Made by a program: the position numbers and the translations under genes
Source: Deltaproteobacteria bacterium Ga0077539
Lineage (GTDB): Bacteria; Myxococcota_A; Polyangia; Polyangiales; Ga0077539
DNA length: 64,000 bases
NCBI GenBank assembly: GCA_001465015.1
Contig: LNEO01000123.1
Location: forward strand, 1 to 64,000
Reading direction: 5' to 3'
The notes under the pieces: model-generated
What the model was told of the DNA's origin: nothing
Seen by the model: only the letters and a program-made list of their open reading frames with translations
Database searches by the model: none
Part shown: positions 26,510 through 34,065 of the stretch, one piece after another
Numbering within the stretch: position 1 is the stretch's first letter
Layout: each line of letters opens with the position of its first letter

Positions 26510-27028
26510 TCAGCGCCGATCGCTGACCTTCGTGCCGCCAAACAATCGCGTCAGCTCGTCGTCGTAGTGGTCTGCCACGGCGCCCACCACTTGAAGAATG
26601 TACCGAACCTCGCTGGGATCGAGGTCCCGCGTCGGCCGCTCGGACACCGCCACGACGCGATCGTCGTGCACGCCGAAGGCGACCGATCCGAGCCCGCTCG
26701 CGTTGAGCTCGAGCAATCGCCGAAAGAGCGCCGCCTCGTTGCCCCGGTCGATCACGATGATCGGCGAGACAACCCGCAGAAAAGGCGCGTCCTCGCCGGG
26801 CCGCGGAGAGCGCAGAAAGATCGCCACCGCAGCGCTGCCGCGCATGAGGGACCACGCCTTTCCTCCCCCTGGCGCGGGCATTCGAACGCTCGCAGCGTCG
26901 ATCCCGAGCGCGGTAATGGTCTCTTCGACGAGCCGCGCGGCTCGCGTGATCTCTTGCTGAACTTCGTCCTCGAACACGGTCACGGCTTGGGGTGCCTCCA
27001 ACCCTGGATTCGTCAACGGACGACCCAT
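26510..27028 (-). CDS. YbjN/CesT-like small protein
   Basis: A 172-residue soluble protein. The central part (GSAAVAIFLRSP, PFLRVVSPIIVIDRGNEAALF, LLELNASGLGSVAFGVHDD) has the alternating alpha/beta pattern and LxxLLELN block of YbjN and CesT/type III chaperone-like folds. The ATG at 27028 (MGRPLTN) is preferred; a longer frame to 27145 would overlap the start of truA and leave no promoter. The role of YbjN proteins is poorly known. This one is divergent from truA and not in an obvious operon. Confidence 0.6.
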   Translation of the reverse strand: MGRPLTNPGLEAPQAVTVFEDEVQQEITRAARLVEETITALGIDAASVRMPAPGGGKAWSLMRGSAAVAIFLRSPRPGEDAPFLRVVSPIIVIDRGNEAALFRRLLELNASGLGSVAFGVHDDRVVAVSERPTRDLDPSEVRYILQVVGAVADHYDDELTRLFGGTKVSDRR

Positions 27029-27125
27029 CGCTGTCAAGCTTCGCCCGCGGGCAACCGTCGATCCCGTGAGCGCCCGTTGCTGCACGTATCCGACACGCAA
27101 CCGATGCGCTATCTCTGCGGGGGTC

Positions 27126-27980
27126 ATGGCGACCATCCGACTCATCGTGCGCTACGACGGCGCCGCGCTCTCGGGGTGGCAACGGCAGCGCAACGCGCGG
27201 ACCGTGCAAGAAGAGCTCGAGCGATGTGCCAGCGAAATGGCTGGCGAAACGGTGCGAATCCACGGCGCCGGCCGCACCGACGCGGGTGTTCACGCGCTGG
27301 CGCAGGTGGCCTCCTTCGAGACGCAAGCCAAGATCCCGATGAAGGGCTGGCGGCTGGGGCTGAACAGCAAGCTCCCTCCCGAAATCTCCGTGATGGAGGC
27401 TCGAGAGGTCGGCGACGGATTCGACCCGCGTCGAGCCAGCGCGGGAAAGCGCTATCGTTACCTCATCCTCAACTCGCCTTCGCGCGATCCGCTGTTTCGC
27501 GACCGCGCATGGCACGTTTTCGATCCGATCGACGTGGCCGCGCTCGATCGCGGCGCGCAGAAGCTCGTTGGATCCCACGATTTTCGTGGCTTTCGCGCGG
27601 CCGACTGCGAGCGCGACAGCACCGTGCGACAGCTCTTTCGACTGCGCGTGATCGAGCACTACGGCGGCGTTCGCTCGTTGCTCGCGCTCGAAGTCGAAGG
27701 AACCGCGTTTCTCAAGAACATGGTTCGAATCATCACCGGAACGCTCGTCGACGTCGCCCGCGGTCGCCTCCGCGAAGAGACCGTCAACGAGGTGCTGGCG
27801 ACCGGCGATCGCACACGTGCGGGAATCACCGCCCCGCCGTACGGTTTGTACCTCGACGAAGTCTGGGTACGACCCGAGTATCGGATGCCCGACGACTCGC
27901 TGTCGCTTCGGCCCGACTATGCCGACGCGATCCTCGAGGCGACCGCGCGCAGCCAAGACGAAGACTCCGACGACGAGTGA
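27126..27980 (+). CDS. truA: tRNA pseudouridine(38-40) synthase
   Basis: Forms pseudouridine at positions 38-40 of the tRNA anticodon arm. It is 284 residues long, as expected. The active-site motif GAGRTDAGVHALAQ holds the catalytic Asp, and FRAADCERDS and FLKNMVRIITGTLVDV are characteristic C-terminal blocks. The ATG at 27126 (MATIRLIVRYDG) follows a GGGGG purine run. A longer open frame to 27066 adds non-homologous residues. It may head a transcript with the Thr/Ala-rich protein 45 bp downstream, but that one has its own possible -10. Confidence 0.95.
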   Translation: MATIRLIVRYDGAALSGWQRQRNARTVQEELERCASEMAGETVRIHGAGRTDAGVHALAQVASFETQAKIPMKGWRLGLNSKLPPEISVMEAREVGDGFDPRRASAGKRYRYLILNSPSRDPLFRDRAWHVFDPIDVAALDRGAQKLVGSHDFRGFRAADCERDSTVRQLFRLRVIEHYGGVRSLLALEVEGTAFLKNMVRIITGTLVDVARGRLREETVNEVLATGDRTRAGITAPPYGLYLDEVWVRPEYRMPDDSLSLRPDYADAILEATARSQDEDSDDE

Positions 27981-28025
27981 CCCCCGCGCCCATCCGTTAA
28001 CATCTCTGCCACTTTGTTGGTTGCC

Positions 28026-28958
28026 ATGCGAACTGCGCTCGCGATCTGCCTCTCGACCCTCTTTTTGCCCACGATCGCCGCTGCGCAGGTCGCACCGAAG
28101 CTGTGCGTCGCCGTCGCTCGCGATCCCGACACCACCACGCGCGCCGTCGCCGAACGCGTTCACGTCCTCGCATCGCGGAGCCCTGCGGTTCGAACCGTGG
28201 GCGACGACACCGCCCGCGGCGCCCTTCGCGGCGAAGCCGGCACGAGCCCGATGGACGCCACGCTCACGGCGCTCGTGGCGCACCGGCGAGCGCTCGCGTT
28301 CGTAGACGCCGACGCGCGACCGCTCGCCGCCATCGCTGACGCGCTCGGCTGCGCGCAGATCGCCGTCGTCTCCGCGACGCCCAGAGGAATCTCGTTGCGG
28401 CGCTTCGACGTCCTCGCGAGCCGGTACGACGACGCGACCGACGCAGCGTCGCTCACCGACGCCGCCCTCGCCGCCCGTCTCGGCCTCGCAGCTCCCACCG
28501 CGGCGAGCAGCACGTCCACCGCGCCATCCAACACTGCCACGACCTCGACCGCAGCGTCGACGACAACGCAATCCGGCGCAACGACCGCCGCCAACCCAAC
28601 AACCACGACTGCGAACACCGCGACGACCACTGCGACCAACGCGACCGCTGCGAACACTGCGAACACGGCGACCGCTGCGAACACTGCGACGGCAACCACT
28701 GCCGCTGCGACCACTCCTGCGCGGGCGGTCGCGAGCGGCACGACGTCGGGCCGCGTCGCAACGCCAGCAACGGGAGGACGCGCAGACCCTCGTGTGACCG
28801 TTGGTCCCGCGCAACCCCCGGCGCGATCGACGCCCGTTTGGGCGTGGGTCGTCGCTGGAGTGGCAGGCGCTGGGCTGGTCGGCGCGTTCATCGCCTCGCA
28901 GACGATTGGCCCTTCCGTTCCGCTCGTACGGGTCTCAGGTCCAGGTTCGTCGCCATGA
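28026..28958 (+). CDS. secreted/membrane protein with Thr/Ala-rich tract
   Basis: A 310-residue protein. A signal peptide (MRTALAICLSTLFLPTIAAA) is followed by a compact alpha/beta domain (residues ~25-150) and then a Thr/Ala/Asn-rich low-complexity stretch of about 90 residues (28494-28765). A C-terminal hydrophobic segment VWAWVVAGVAGAGLVGAF (near residue 285) would anchor it. The tract looks like a glycosylatable or unstructured spacer. The stop overlaps the metallopeptidase start by four bases (ATGA, 28955-28958), implying a two-gene operon. Confidence 0.7.
   Translation: MRTALAICLSTLFLPTIAAAQVAPKLCVAVARDPDTTTRAVAERVHVLASRSPAVRTVGDDTARGALRGEAGTSPMDATLTALVAHRRALAFVDADARPLAAIADALGCAQIAVVSATPRGISLRRFDVLASRYDDATDAASLTDAALAARLGLAAPTAASSTSTAPSNTATTSTAASTTTQSGATTAANPTTTTANTATTTATNATAANTANTATAANTATATTAAATTPARAVASGTTSGRVATPATGGRADPRVTVGPAQPPARSTPVWAWVVAGVAGAGLVGAFIASQTIGPSVPLVRVSGPGSSP
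28494..28765 (+). repeat. low-complexity Thr/Ala-coding tract
   Basis: About 270 bp of imperfect ACN/GCN/AAC codons encode Thr, Ala and Asn, with units close to ACTGCGAACACTGCGAC. The base composition differs from the flanking coding sequence. It may vary in length between strains. Confidence 0.6.
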
Positions 28959-30190
28959 ACGCTCCTTTGCTTCAGCGTTTCCTGTCGTTGTTGTTGGCGC
29001 TCGTGATGGCGCTGGGCAGCACCTCCGTCGCGCATGCGCAGTCTGCAGCGACGGACGCAGAGCTCTCGCGAACGGCGCGTGACCTCGTGACCGAGGCGCC
29101 CGACGGGCGCGCGCTCACGATTCCATCACGACCCGCGGGGTACACCGTCGAGCGCCGCGGCCCGGTCACCATCGCGTATCCACCGAACCTCGCGTCCACC
29201 CTTCGTCGCACGCTCGACAACGTCGATCGCGACCTCGCATCGCTTCAAGCGCAGTTCGGCTTGCGCTCGCTTCCTGCGCTCGAGATTCGCCTCGTCGCCG
29301 ACCCGGACGTCATGCGCCAGCTCGCTCCGCCCCAAGCGCCTCCACCAGCATACGCAGTGGGCGTCGCGTATCCGTCGCTCGGACTCACGCTCGTGTCCGC
29401 GAGCGCGCCGCGCACGTGGGAGGCGTCCGACGTTCGACGCGTGTTGCGTCACGAGCTGTCGCACTTGCTTCTCGCTCACGCCACGAATCACGCGCCGCTT
29501 CCGCGCTGGTTCTCCGAGGGCGTGGCGGTCGAGCAGGCCGGAGAGCACTCGTGGGAGCGCTTCGAAGAGCTCGCGCGAGCGAGCGCGTTCGACCGACTGA
29601 TTCCGTTTCACGAGCTCGACGCTGCGTTCAGCGACCGCTCGTCGCGCGTCGACCTCGCGTACGCGCAAAGCGCGGATTTCGTCGGTTTTTTGCTGCGAAA
29701 AGACGGTCACGCGCGGCTCGGCGTGTTCGGTCAGCACCTCAGCACGGGCGTCGTGTTCGACGAGGGAATGCGTCGCACATGGGGCATGTCGCTTCGCTTC
29801 GCGGAGAACTCTTGGAAGGACGAGGTCAAGAACCGTCACCTCCTCTTGCCGTTCGTGCTCGGCAGCTCCGCGCTGTGGCTCGGCTCGGCGGTGCTCTTGT
29901 TCGTCGCGTATGTCCGCTCCAAGCGCCGCGGCCGTCGCATCATGGCTCGCTGGGCCGAGGACGAGGCGCGCGCCGATCGCGCGGTCGCGCAGGGCGTCGT
30001 GATCCCCTTTACGCACCGAGCGCCGACGGTCGTCGAGAGCGTTCCAGAGGCCGCGAGCGCCGCGGTCAATGGTGACAGCGCAGGCCCCGATCGATCGTCG
30101 CGCAGCGTCAAGAACGACGACGTCGCAGCGGGCGGGATCGTCGTGTTTCTTCCGTACGCGCGGAAGAAGCCCGAACAACTCCCCAACTGA
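28955..30190 (+). CDS. MA-family-like zinc metallopeptidase, membrane bound
   Basis: A 411-residue exported protein. The signal peptide is followed by a peptidase domain with HELSH (RHELSHLLLAH), where the two His bind zinc and Glu is catalytic, and a later FSEGVAVEQAG that supplies the third-ligand Glu of the gluzincin pattern. A C-terminal transmembrane helix (LPFVLGSSALWLGSAVLLFVAY) precedes a cytoplasmic Arg-rich tail. This architecture matches peptidase MA-type membrane proteins of unknown substrate. The ATG overlaps the stop of the upstream Thr/Ala-rich gene. Confidence 0.75.
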   Translation: MNAPLLQRFLSLLLALVMALGSTSVAHAQSAATDAELSRTARDLVTEAPDGRALTIPSRPAGYTVERRGPVTIAYPPNLASTLRRTLDNVDRDLASLQAQFGLRSLPALEIRLVADPDVMRQLAPPQAPPPAYAVGVAYPSLGLTLVSASAPRTWEASDVRRVLRHELSHLLLAHATNHAPLPRWFSEGVAVEQAGEHSWERFEELARASAFDRLIPFHELDAAFSDRSSRVDLAYAQSADFVGFLLRKDGHARLGVFGQHLSTGVVFDEGMRRTWGMSLRFAENSWKDEVKNRHLLLPFVLGSSALWLGSAVLLFVAYVRSKRRGRRIMARWAEDEARADRAVAQGVVIPFTHRAPTVVESVPEAASAAVNGDSAGPDRSSRSVKNDDVAAGGIVVFLPYARKKPEQLPN

Positions 30191-30211
30191 CCCCCCGTCT
30201 AGTTCCCCAGC

Positions 30212-30226
30212 GCTGCGAGTCGCAGC
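30212..30226. repeat. short perfect inverted repeat between convergent genes
   Basis: GCTGCGA-G-TCGCAGC, a seven-base stem. It lies between the metallopeptidase stop and the convergent beta-barrel stop. There is no T run on either strand, so a terminator role is uncertain. Confidence 0.35.
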
Positions 30227-31204
30227 TCAGTCGCTGACGCGAGGCGCGGTCGGCAGGAAGATGTTGAACGAGAAGTTCACCATCTGGTTCCAGCGGAAGG
30301 TGCGGTCGTTGGAGTCGAGGACGAAGCGTCCACCCGGCTGACCCATCGCGACCGTGTTGTTCATGGGCGAGACGAGGTAGTCCGGCGATCCCGCGCAAGA
30401 CTGCATCCCGTTGCCGCCGCACGTTCGTGCAGTGGTGTTCTCATCGGTGCCCGAGGTGTTCCACGCGAAGGGAAACGCGCGGTACTCGACGGAGAACGAC
30501 AGGAATCGGTTGATGTAGAAGTTGAATCCAGCGCCGAACATGCCGGTGAACGCGGGGCGCGTCGAGCGCGAGTTTGCGCCGACCTGGCTGTCGAGGACTC
30601 GCTGCGAGCCGGCCGCCGAGAGCATGCTCGACTGCGGATCGAGCTGATCGAAGTCCCTGCGCTCGGTGACGAGCACCAACGCCGGCGCCGCGAAGATCGA
30701 GATGTCAGCGTCGACGAAGACGTTCTGAAACAGCGCGAACTTTCCTCGGAGCGGCGTCACAGAGAGCTGCGGCAACGCAAGGATGAAACCCATCGTGCCG
30801 AGCTGGGAGATGAAGTTCTCTTGCGTGGGCACGTTGAACGACGGACGAAACAAATTCGTCGCTGCGCCGCCCATGGGGTCCATGAGCCCGGCGTACCGCC
30901 TCGCGTTGTCCGCGAGCGACGTCGGGATCTGAATCGCCGCATAGCCAGCGTACAGACCGATCCCGAAGATGTCGTTGAAGTGGTATTGCAGGTTGAGCCC
31001 CGGAACCATCGCGCGATTGAAATCGTCTTGCAGCGTGATTCCAAAGGACGGGGAGATGACGACTCGACCCGCGCGATACTGCACGCAGCGCCGACAGGAT
31101 GCGGCGCCGGCCAGCGGACCGCGGATCTGAATCTCTTGAGCCATCGCAGAGGACGCAACTGCCGTCGCTCCGAGGAACGCTACCGCTCCAATCCAACGCT
31201 TCAT
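30227..31204 (-). CDS. outer-membrane beta-barrel protein (first paralogue)
   Basis: A 325-residue secreted protein with signal peptide MKRWIGAVAFLGATAVASSAMA. Repeated short strands with alternating hydrophobic residues (LNLQYHFNDIFGIGLYAGY, FNFYINRFLSFSVEYRAF) and a C-terminal NFSFNIFLP pattern indicate a beta-barrel. Similarity of overall pattern to the next upstream gene suggests duplication and fits a myxobacterial outer-membrane barrel family. Two Cys near the N-terminus (CRRC) are unusual and could form a disulfide. It is 53 bp downstream of the second barrel gene and probably shares its promoter. Confidence 0.75.
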   Translation of the reverse strand: MKRWIGAVAFLGATAVASSAMAQEIQIRGPLAGAASCRRCVQYRAGRVVISPSFGITLQDDFNRAMVPGLNLQYHFNDIFGIGLYAGYAAIQIPTSLADNARRYAGLMDPMGGAATNLFRPSFNVPTQENFISQLGTMGFILALPQLSVTPLRGKFALFQNVFVDADISIFAAPALVLVTERRDFDQLDPQSSMLSAAGSQRVLDSQVGANSRSTRPAFTGMFGAGFNFYINRFLSFSVEYRAFPFAWNTSGTDENTTARTCGGNGMQSCAGSPDYLVSPMNNTVAMGQPGGRFVLDSNDRTFRWNQMVNFSFNIFLPTAPRVSD

Positions 31205-31257
31205 GACCTTTGTGCCCTCTCGCGAGTCGTGGTCCTTCACAGCCATGGTGTCCGCGA

Positions 31258-32325
31258 TCACTTCTGCAGACGGAACGACGGGTTGAACGGGAACATCATC
31301 GTGAGACCCACCTGGATCATCACGTTGTCCGTGAGCTGCGTCTGCCCGAACCACGTCGCTGGATCGTAGCGAGAGCCGCAGAGCGGGCCGGTGCCCATGC
31401 CCGCCGAAGCCTGGCAGGGCGCCATCGCGTCCGCCGGGGGCGGGTCGGGAACACCCGGCGTGCCGATGCGAAGGCTCTCGAGCCGCTCGGGATAAATGTA
31501 GTTGCGGATCTCCGCGACGAAGCCGATCCAGCGGTTGAAGAACACGCGAAGACCGATGCCGGCGTTGAAGAGGATCGCGGTCTGCCAGTCGAAGCGCCGC
31601 ACTTCGGGGTCTACGACCGGGATCGGCCGCGTGCGCGTAATGCCCACGCCGGCCATCAGGTAGAAGTCGTAGTGAAAGATGAAGCGGTTGAACATCAGGA
31701 ACTTGCCGTACACCGGCACGTACGTGAAGTTCGCCTGCGCGAGGAGCTGGTACTCGTTGATCGGCACGACGAGGCCGATCGAGCGAGACGCGCGGAGATC
31801 CACGTCCGACCGTCCGTTGAACGGCTGGTTGAACATGAAGTTCGCGCCGGCCGCGAGCACGTTGGTGATCCAGTAGTTCGCCGCGAGCCCGAGGCCCGTG
31901 TGCGACACGTACGGGTCGTTGAGCGAAATACCGACGGTCGGCTGCAGCTCGAACCGGCGGTTGCGAAGCGCGTAGATCTGCTGGACGGCGAAGATCCGTT
32001 CGTTGATCGGACGGGCCTGCGCGCGAACCTCGGGTCCGCCCACGCCATCGAGTCCGCCACCGCCGATGTCGCCGGTGCCTCCGGATCCCGCGGGGTCACC
32101 CGTCCCACCGGTGGCGCCGGCGGCACCCGTATCCGGGGTGTTGGCCGGCGTTCCAGAGCCGTTCGCTTCGTCGGTAGTGAAGGTCATCCCTCCGCCGTCG
32201 CCGCCTTGGTCTCCAGTTGGTTGTGGTTGCTGCTGTTGAGTGTTGCGTCGCTGGGCGAGCGCCGTGGTGGGCGCGGTCGCGAGCGCGACGGTCAACAGTG
32301 CTTTGGCGATCGTTCGGGGACGCAT
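31258..32325 (-). CDS. outer-membrane beta-barrel protein with Gly-rich linker (second paralogue)
   Basis: A 355-residue exported protein: signal peptide MRPRTIAKALLTVALATAPT, a Gln/Gly/Thr-rich linker (residues ~25-90), then a barrel of ~230 residues with VQQIYALRNRRFELQPTVG and YWITNVLAAGANFMFNQPF, ending MIQVGLTMMFPFNPSF. The same strand patterns occur in the downstream paralogue. The ATG at 32325 was chosen over a GTG 15 bp upstream because of the signal peptide. A promoter-like pair is found ~110 bp upstream. The pair may form a transport or surface complex. Confidence 0.75.
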   Translation of the reverse strand: MRPRTIAKALLTVALATAPTTALAQRRNTQQQQPQPTGDQGGDGGGMTFTTDEANGSGTPANTPDTGAAGATGGTGDPAGSGGTGDIGGGGLDGVGGPEVRAQARPINERIFAVQQIYALRNRRFELQPTVGISLNDPYVSHTGLGLAANYWITNVLAAGANFMFNQPFNGRSDVDLRASRSIGLVVPINEYQLLAQANFTYVPVYGKFLMFNRFIFHYDFYLMAGVGITRTRPIPVVDPEVRRFDWQTAILFNAGIGLRVFFNRWIGFVAEIRNYIYPERLESLRIGTPGVPDPPPADAMAPCQASAGMGTGPLCGSRYDPATWFGQTQLTDNVMIQVGLTMMFPFNPSFRLQK

Positions 32326-32436
32326 CGGCGTTTCCGTCACTCCGGTTCCGGTAGAGCTGTCATCGCCACTGTGGCGACGATCGGGGTGAACGACTGTAAC
32401 CCTACGAAAATACTAAGGTTTTTCGAAAGCAGCGGG

Positions 32437-32466
32437 ACTATATCATGCAGCGGATTCTTGCGGCAA
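32437..32466 (-). promoter_or_regulatory. candidate sigma70 promoter of the beta-barrel pair
   Basis: On the minus strand TTGCCG (32461-32466) and TATAGT (32437-32442, five of six consensus bases) are separated by 18 bp. It lies ~110 bp upstream of the 355-residue barrel gene. The -35 overlaps an inverted repeat at 32455-32487. Confidence 0.45.
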
Positions 32467-32487
32467 CACCAAAACTCTCCGCAAGAA
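32455..32487. repeat. 9-bp perfect inverted repeat over the barrel promoter
   Basis: TTCTTGCGG (32455-32463) and CCGCAAGAA (32479-32487) with a 15-base spacer, inside an unusually AT-rich stretch between ftsY and the barrel genes. It could be an operator overlapping the -35 or part of an ftsY terminator; it lacks a downstream T run. Confidence 0.5.
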
Positions 32488-32525
32488 CGCGGCAGTTTTC
32501 TGCAGCAACACCGCTGTCTTCTGGC

Positions 32526-33977
32526 TCACGCAGCGCCCTCTGACCCCTCGCCCTCGCTCGAGGCAGAGAAGAGCGCTTCGGAGAACTCTTCAGCGTCGAA
32601 CTCACGAAGGTCGTCGACCTTCTCGCCCACGCCGACGAACCGCACGGGAATCTTGTGCTCTTCGCAGATCGACAGGATCACTCCGCCCTTCGCGGTTCCG
32701 TCCAGCTTGGTCAGCACGATGCCCGTGACGGCGAGCGCCGTCTTGAACTCGTTGACCTGCACCACCGCGTTCTGCCCCGTGGTCGCGTCGAGCACGAGCA
32801 GGATCTCGTGCGGAGCTCCCGGCAGCGCCTTGTTCGCCGCGTCGCCGAGCTTGCGCAGCTCGTCCATGAGCGGCGTCTTGGTGTGCAGGCGTCCCGCGGT
32901 GTCCGCGATCACGACGTCAGCGCCGTCCTTCACCGCTTGTTGAACGGCGTCGAACACCACCGCGCTCGGCTTCGTCAGGTCCTTGCCCTTGACCGTCTGA
33001 ACGCCGACGCGCTTGCCCCACGCCTCGAGCTGCGCCACCGCGGCCGCGCGGAACGTGTCGCCCGCGGCGAGATACACCTTCTTGCCCTGCTCCTTGTAGC
33101 GAGCCGCCAACTTGCCGATCGTCGTCGTCTTGCCGACGCCGTTGACGCCCACCACGAGGATCACCAGCGGACCGTCGCTCTTCTTGATCCCGAACGGCGC
33201 CGCGGGAACGTCGATGACCTCCCGAGAAACATCGCGCAGCGTCTGCCACACGAGCGAGTCGTTGCCGAGGTCCTTCTTGTCGAGGCGATCCTTCAGCACC
33301 GCCAGCAGCTTCTCGGTCGTGTGCACGCCGACGTCGCCCGTGAGCAACACCTCTTCGATCTGCGTCACGAGCTCGGGCGAGAGCTCTTTCTTGCCCGAGA
33401 AGATCCCGACGAGCTTCTGCACCCACGACGTTCGCGCGCTCTTCAGCCCGGTCTTCAGCGCAGCGACGTCCTTCTTGGGCGCGCGGGTCTCGGCCTTCGC
33501 TGGCGCGCGCGCGGCAGGCGTCTCGACGACCGCGGGCTTGGTCACAGGGGCCTCGGACACTGGTTCGACCGCCGGTGCGACCACGGGCTTCGCGGCCTCG
33601 ACGGGCGCTGCTTTCGCCGGCTCGCTCGACTCGACCGGAGCGGCCTTCGCGGGCTCGCTCGACTCGACCGGAGCAGCCTTCGCGGGCTCCGCTGCCTTCG
33701 GCTTCTCTTGCGCGGGCTCTGCCGCCTTCGGCGTCGTGGCAGCTGCGGGCTTCGACGCTTCGGGCTTGGACGCGGTCGCTGCGACCTTCTCGGGCTTGGA
33801 CGCGGTGCTCGGCGCCTCCTTCGGAAGCTGCGCGCCAGCCTTCGGCGGAGGCAACGCCGCGTTTTCGCTCTCGCCGCTCTCGAGCGTCTCCTCCGCGGGC
33901 TTTCTGTTTCGGAGCACAAAGAAGACGATCGCTGCGATGACGACCAAGGCGATGACAGCGAGCAGAGCTGGGGGCAT
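32526..33977 (-). CDS. ftsY: signal recognition particle receptor FtsY
   Basis: A 483-residue SRP receptor GTPase that docks ribosome-SRP complexes at the membrane. The C-terminal NG domain carries GVNGVGKTTT (G1), GDTFRAAAVAQLEAW, DTAGR (G3) and TKLDGTAKGG (G4). The N-terminus (MPPALLAVIALVVIAAIVFFV) is a transmembrane anchor, which many FtsY proteins lack, followed by an acidic Ala/Pro/Glu linker with 33-bp tandem repeats at 33621-33686. The start ATG at 33977 gives the anchor; an extension upstream is unlikely. Its upstream neighbour lies 88 bp away on the same strand. Confidence 0.95.
   Translation of the reverse strand: MPPALLAVIALVVIAAIVFFVLRNRKPAEETLESGESENAALPPPKAGAQLPKEAPSTASKPEKVAATASKPEASKPAAATTPKAAEPAQEKPKAAEPAKAAPVESSEPAKAAPVESSEPAKAAPVEAAKPVVAPAVEPVSEAPVTKPAVVETPAARAPAKAETRAPKKDVAALKTGLKSARTSWVQKLVGIFSGKKELSPELVTQIEEVLLTGDVGVHTTEKLLAVLKDRLDKKDLGNDSLVWQTLRDVSREVIDVPAAPFGIKKSDGPLVILVVGVNGVGKTTTIGKLAARYKEQGKKVYLAAGDTFRAAAVAQLEAWGKRVGVQTVKGKDLTKPSAVVFDAVQQAVKDGADVVIADTAGRLHTKTPLMDELRKLGDAANKALPGAPHEILLVLDATTGQNAVVQVNEFKTALAVTGIVLTKLDGTAKGGVILSICEEHKIPVRFVGVGEKVDDLREFDAEEFSEALFSASSEGEGSEGAA
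33621..33686 (-). repeat. 33-bp tandem repeat in the FtsY linker
   Basis: Two copies starting at 33621 and 33654, differing by one base, encode PAKAAPVESSE units. Together with flanking partial copies they show linker expansion in the acidic region before the NG domain. Confidence 0.75.
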
Positions 33978-34065
33978 CGAGGGTTCTCTCGTGTGAAGGT
34001 GCGCGAGCGGAAATCGCCCGATCAGCACCTCACATCCGCACGATAAGTGAACTGAATTCCGCGCG

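Noticed and set aside
24947-28000. Plus-strand frame of over 1000 codons across the barrel, YbjN-like and truA genes
   Set aside because: It crosses both strands of several recognised genes, has Arg-rich low-complexity composition and contains no motif.
30212-30226. Hairpin as a rho-independent terminator
   Set aside because: Stem is short and no U-run follows on either strand; reported only as a repeat.
31210-32943. Plus-strand frame of 577 codons opposite the barrel and ftsY genes
   Set aside because: Antisense to two genes with signal peptides and a G-domain; composition is arginine-rich and without fold.
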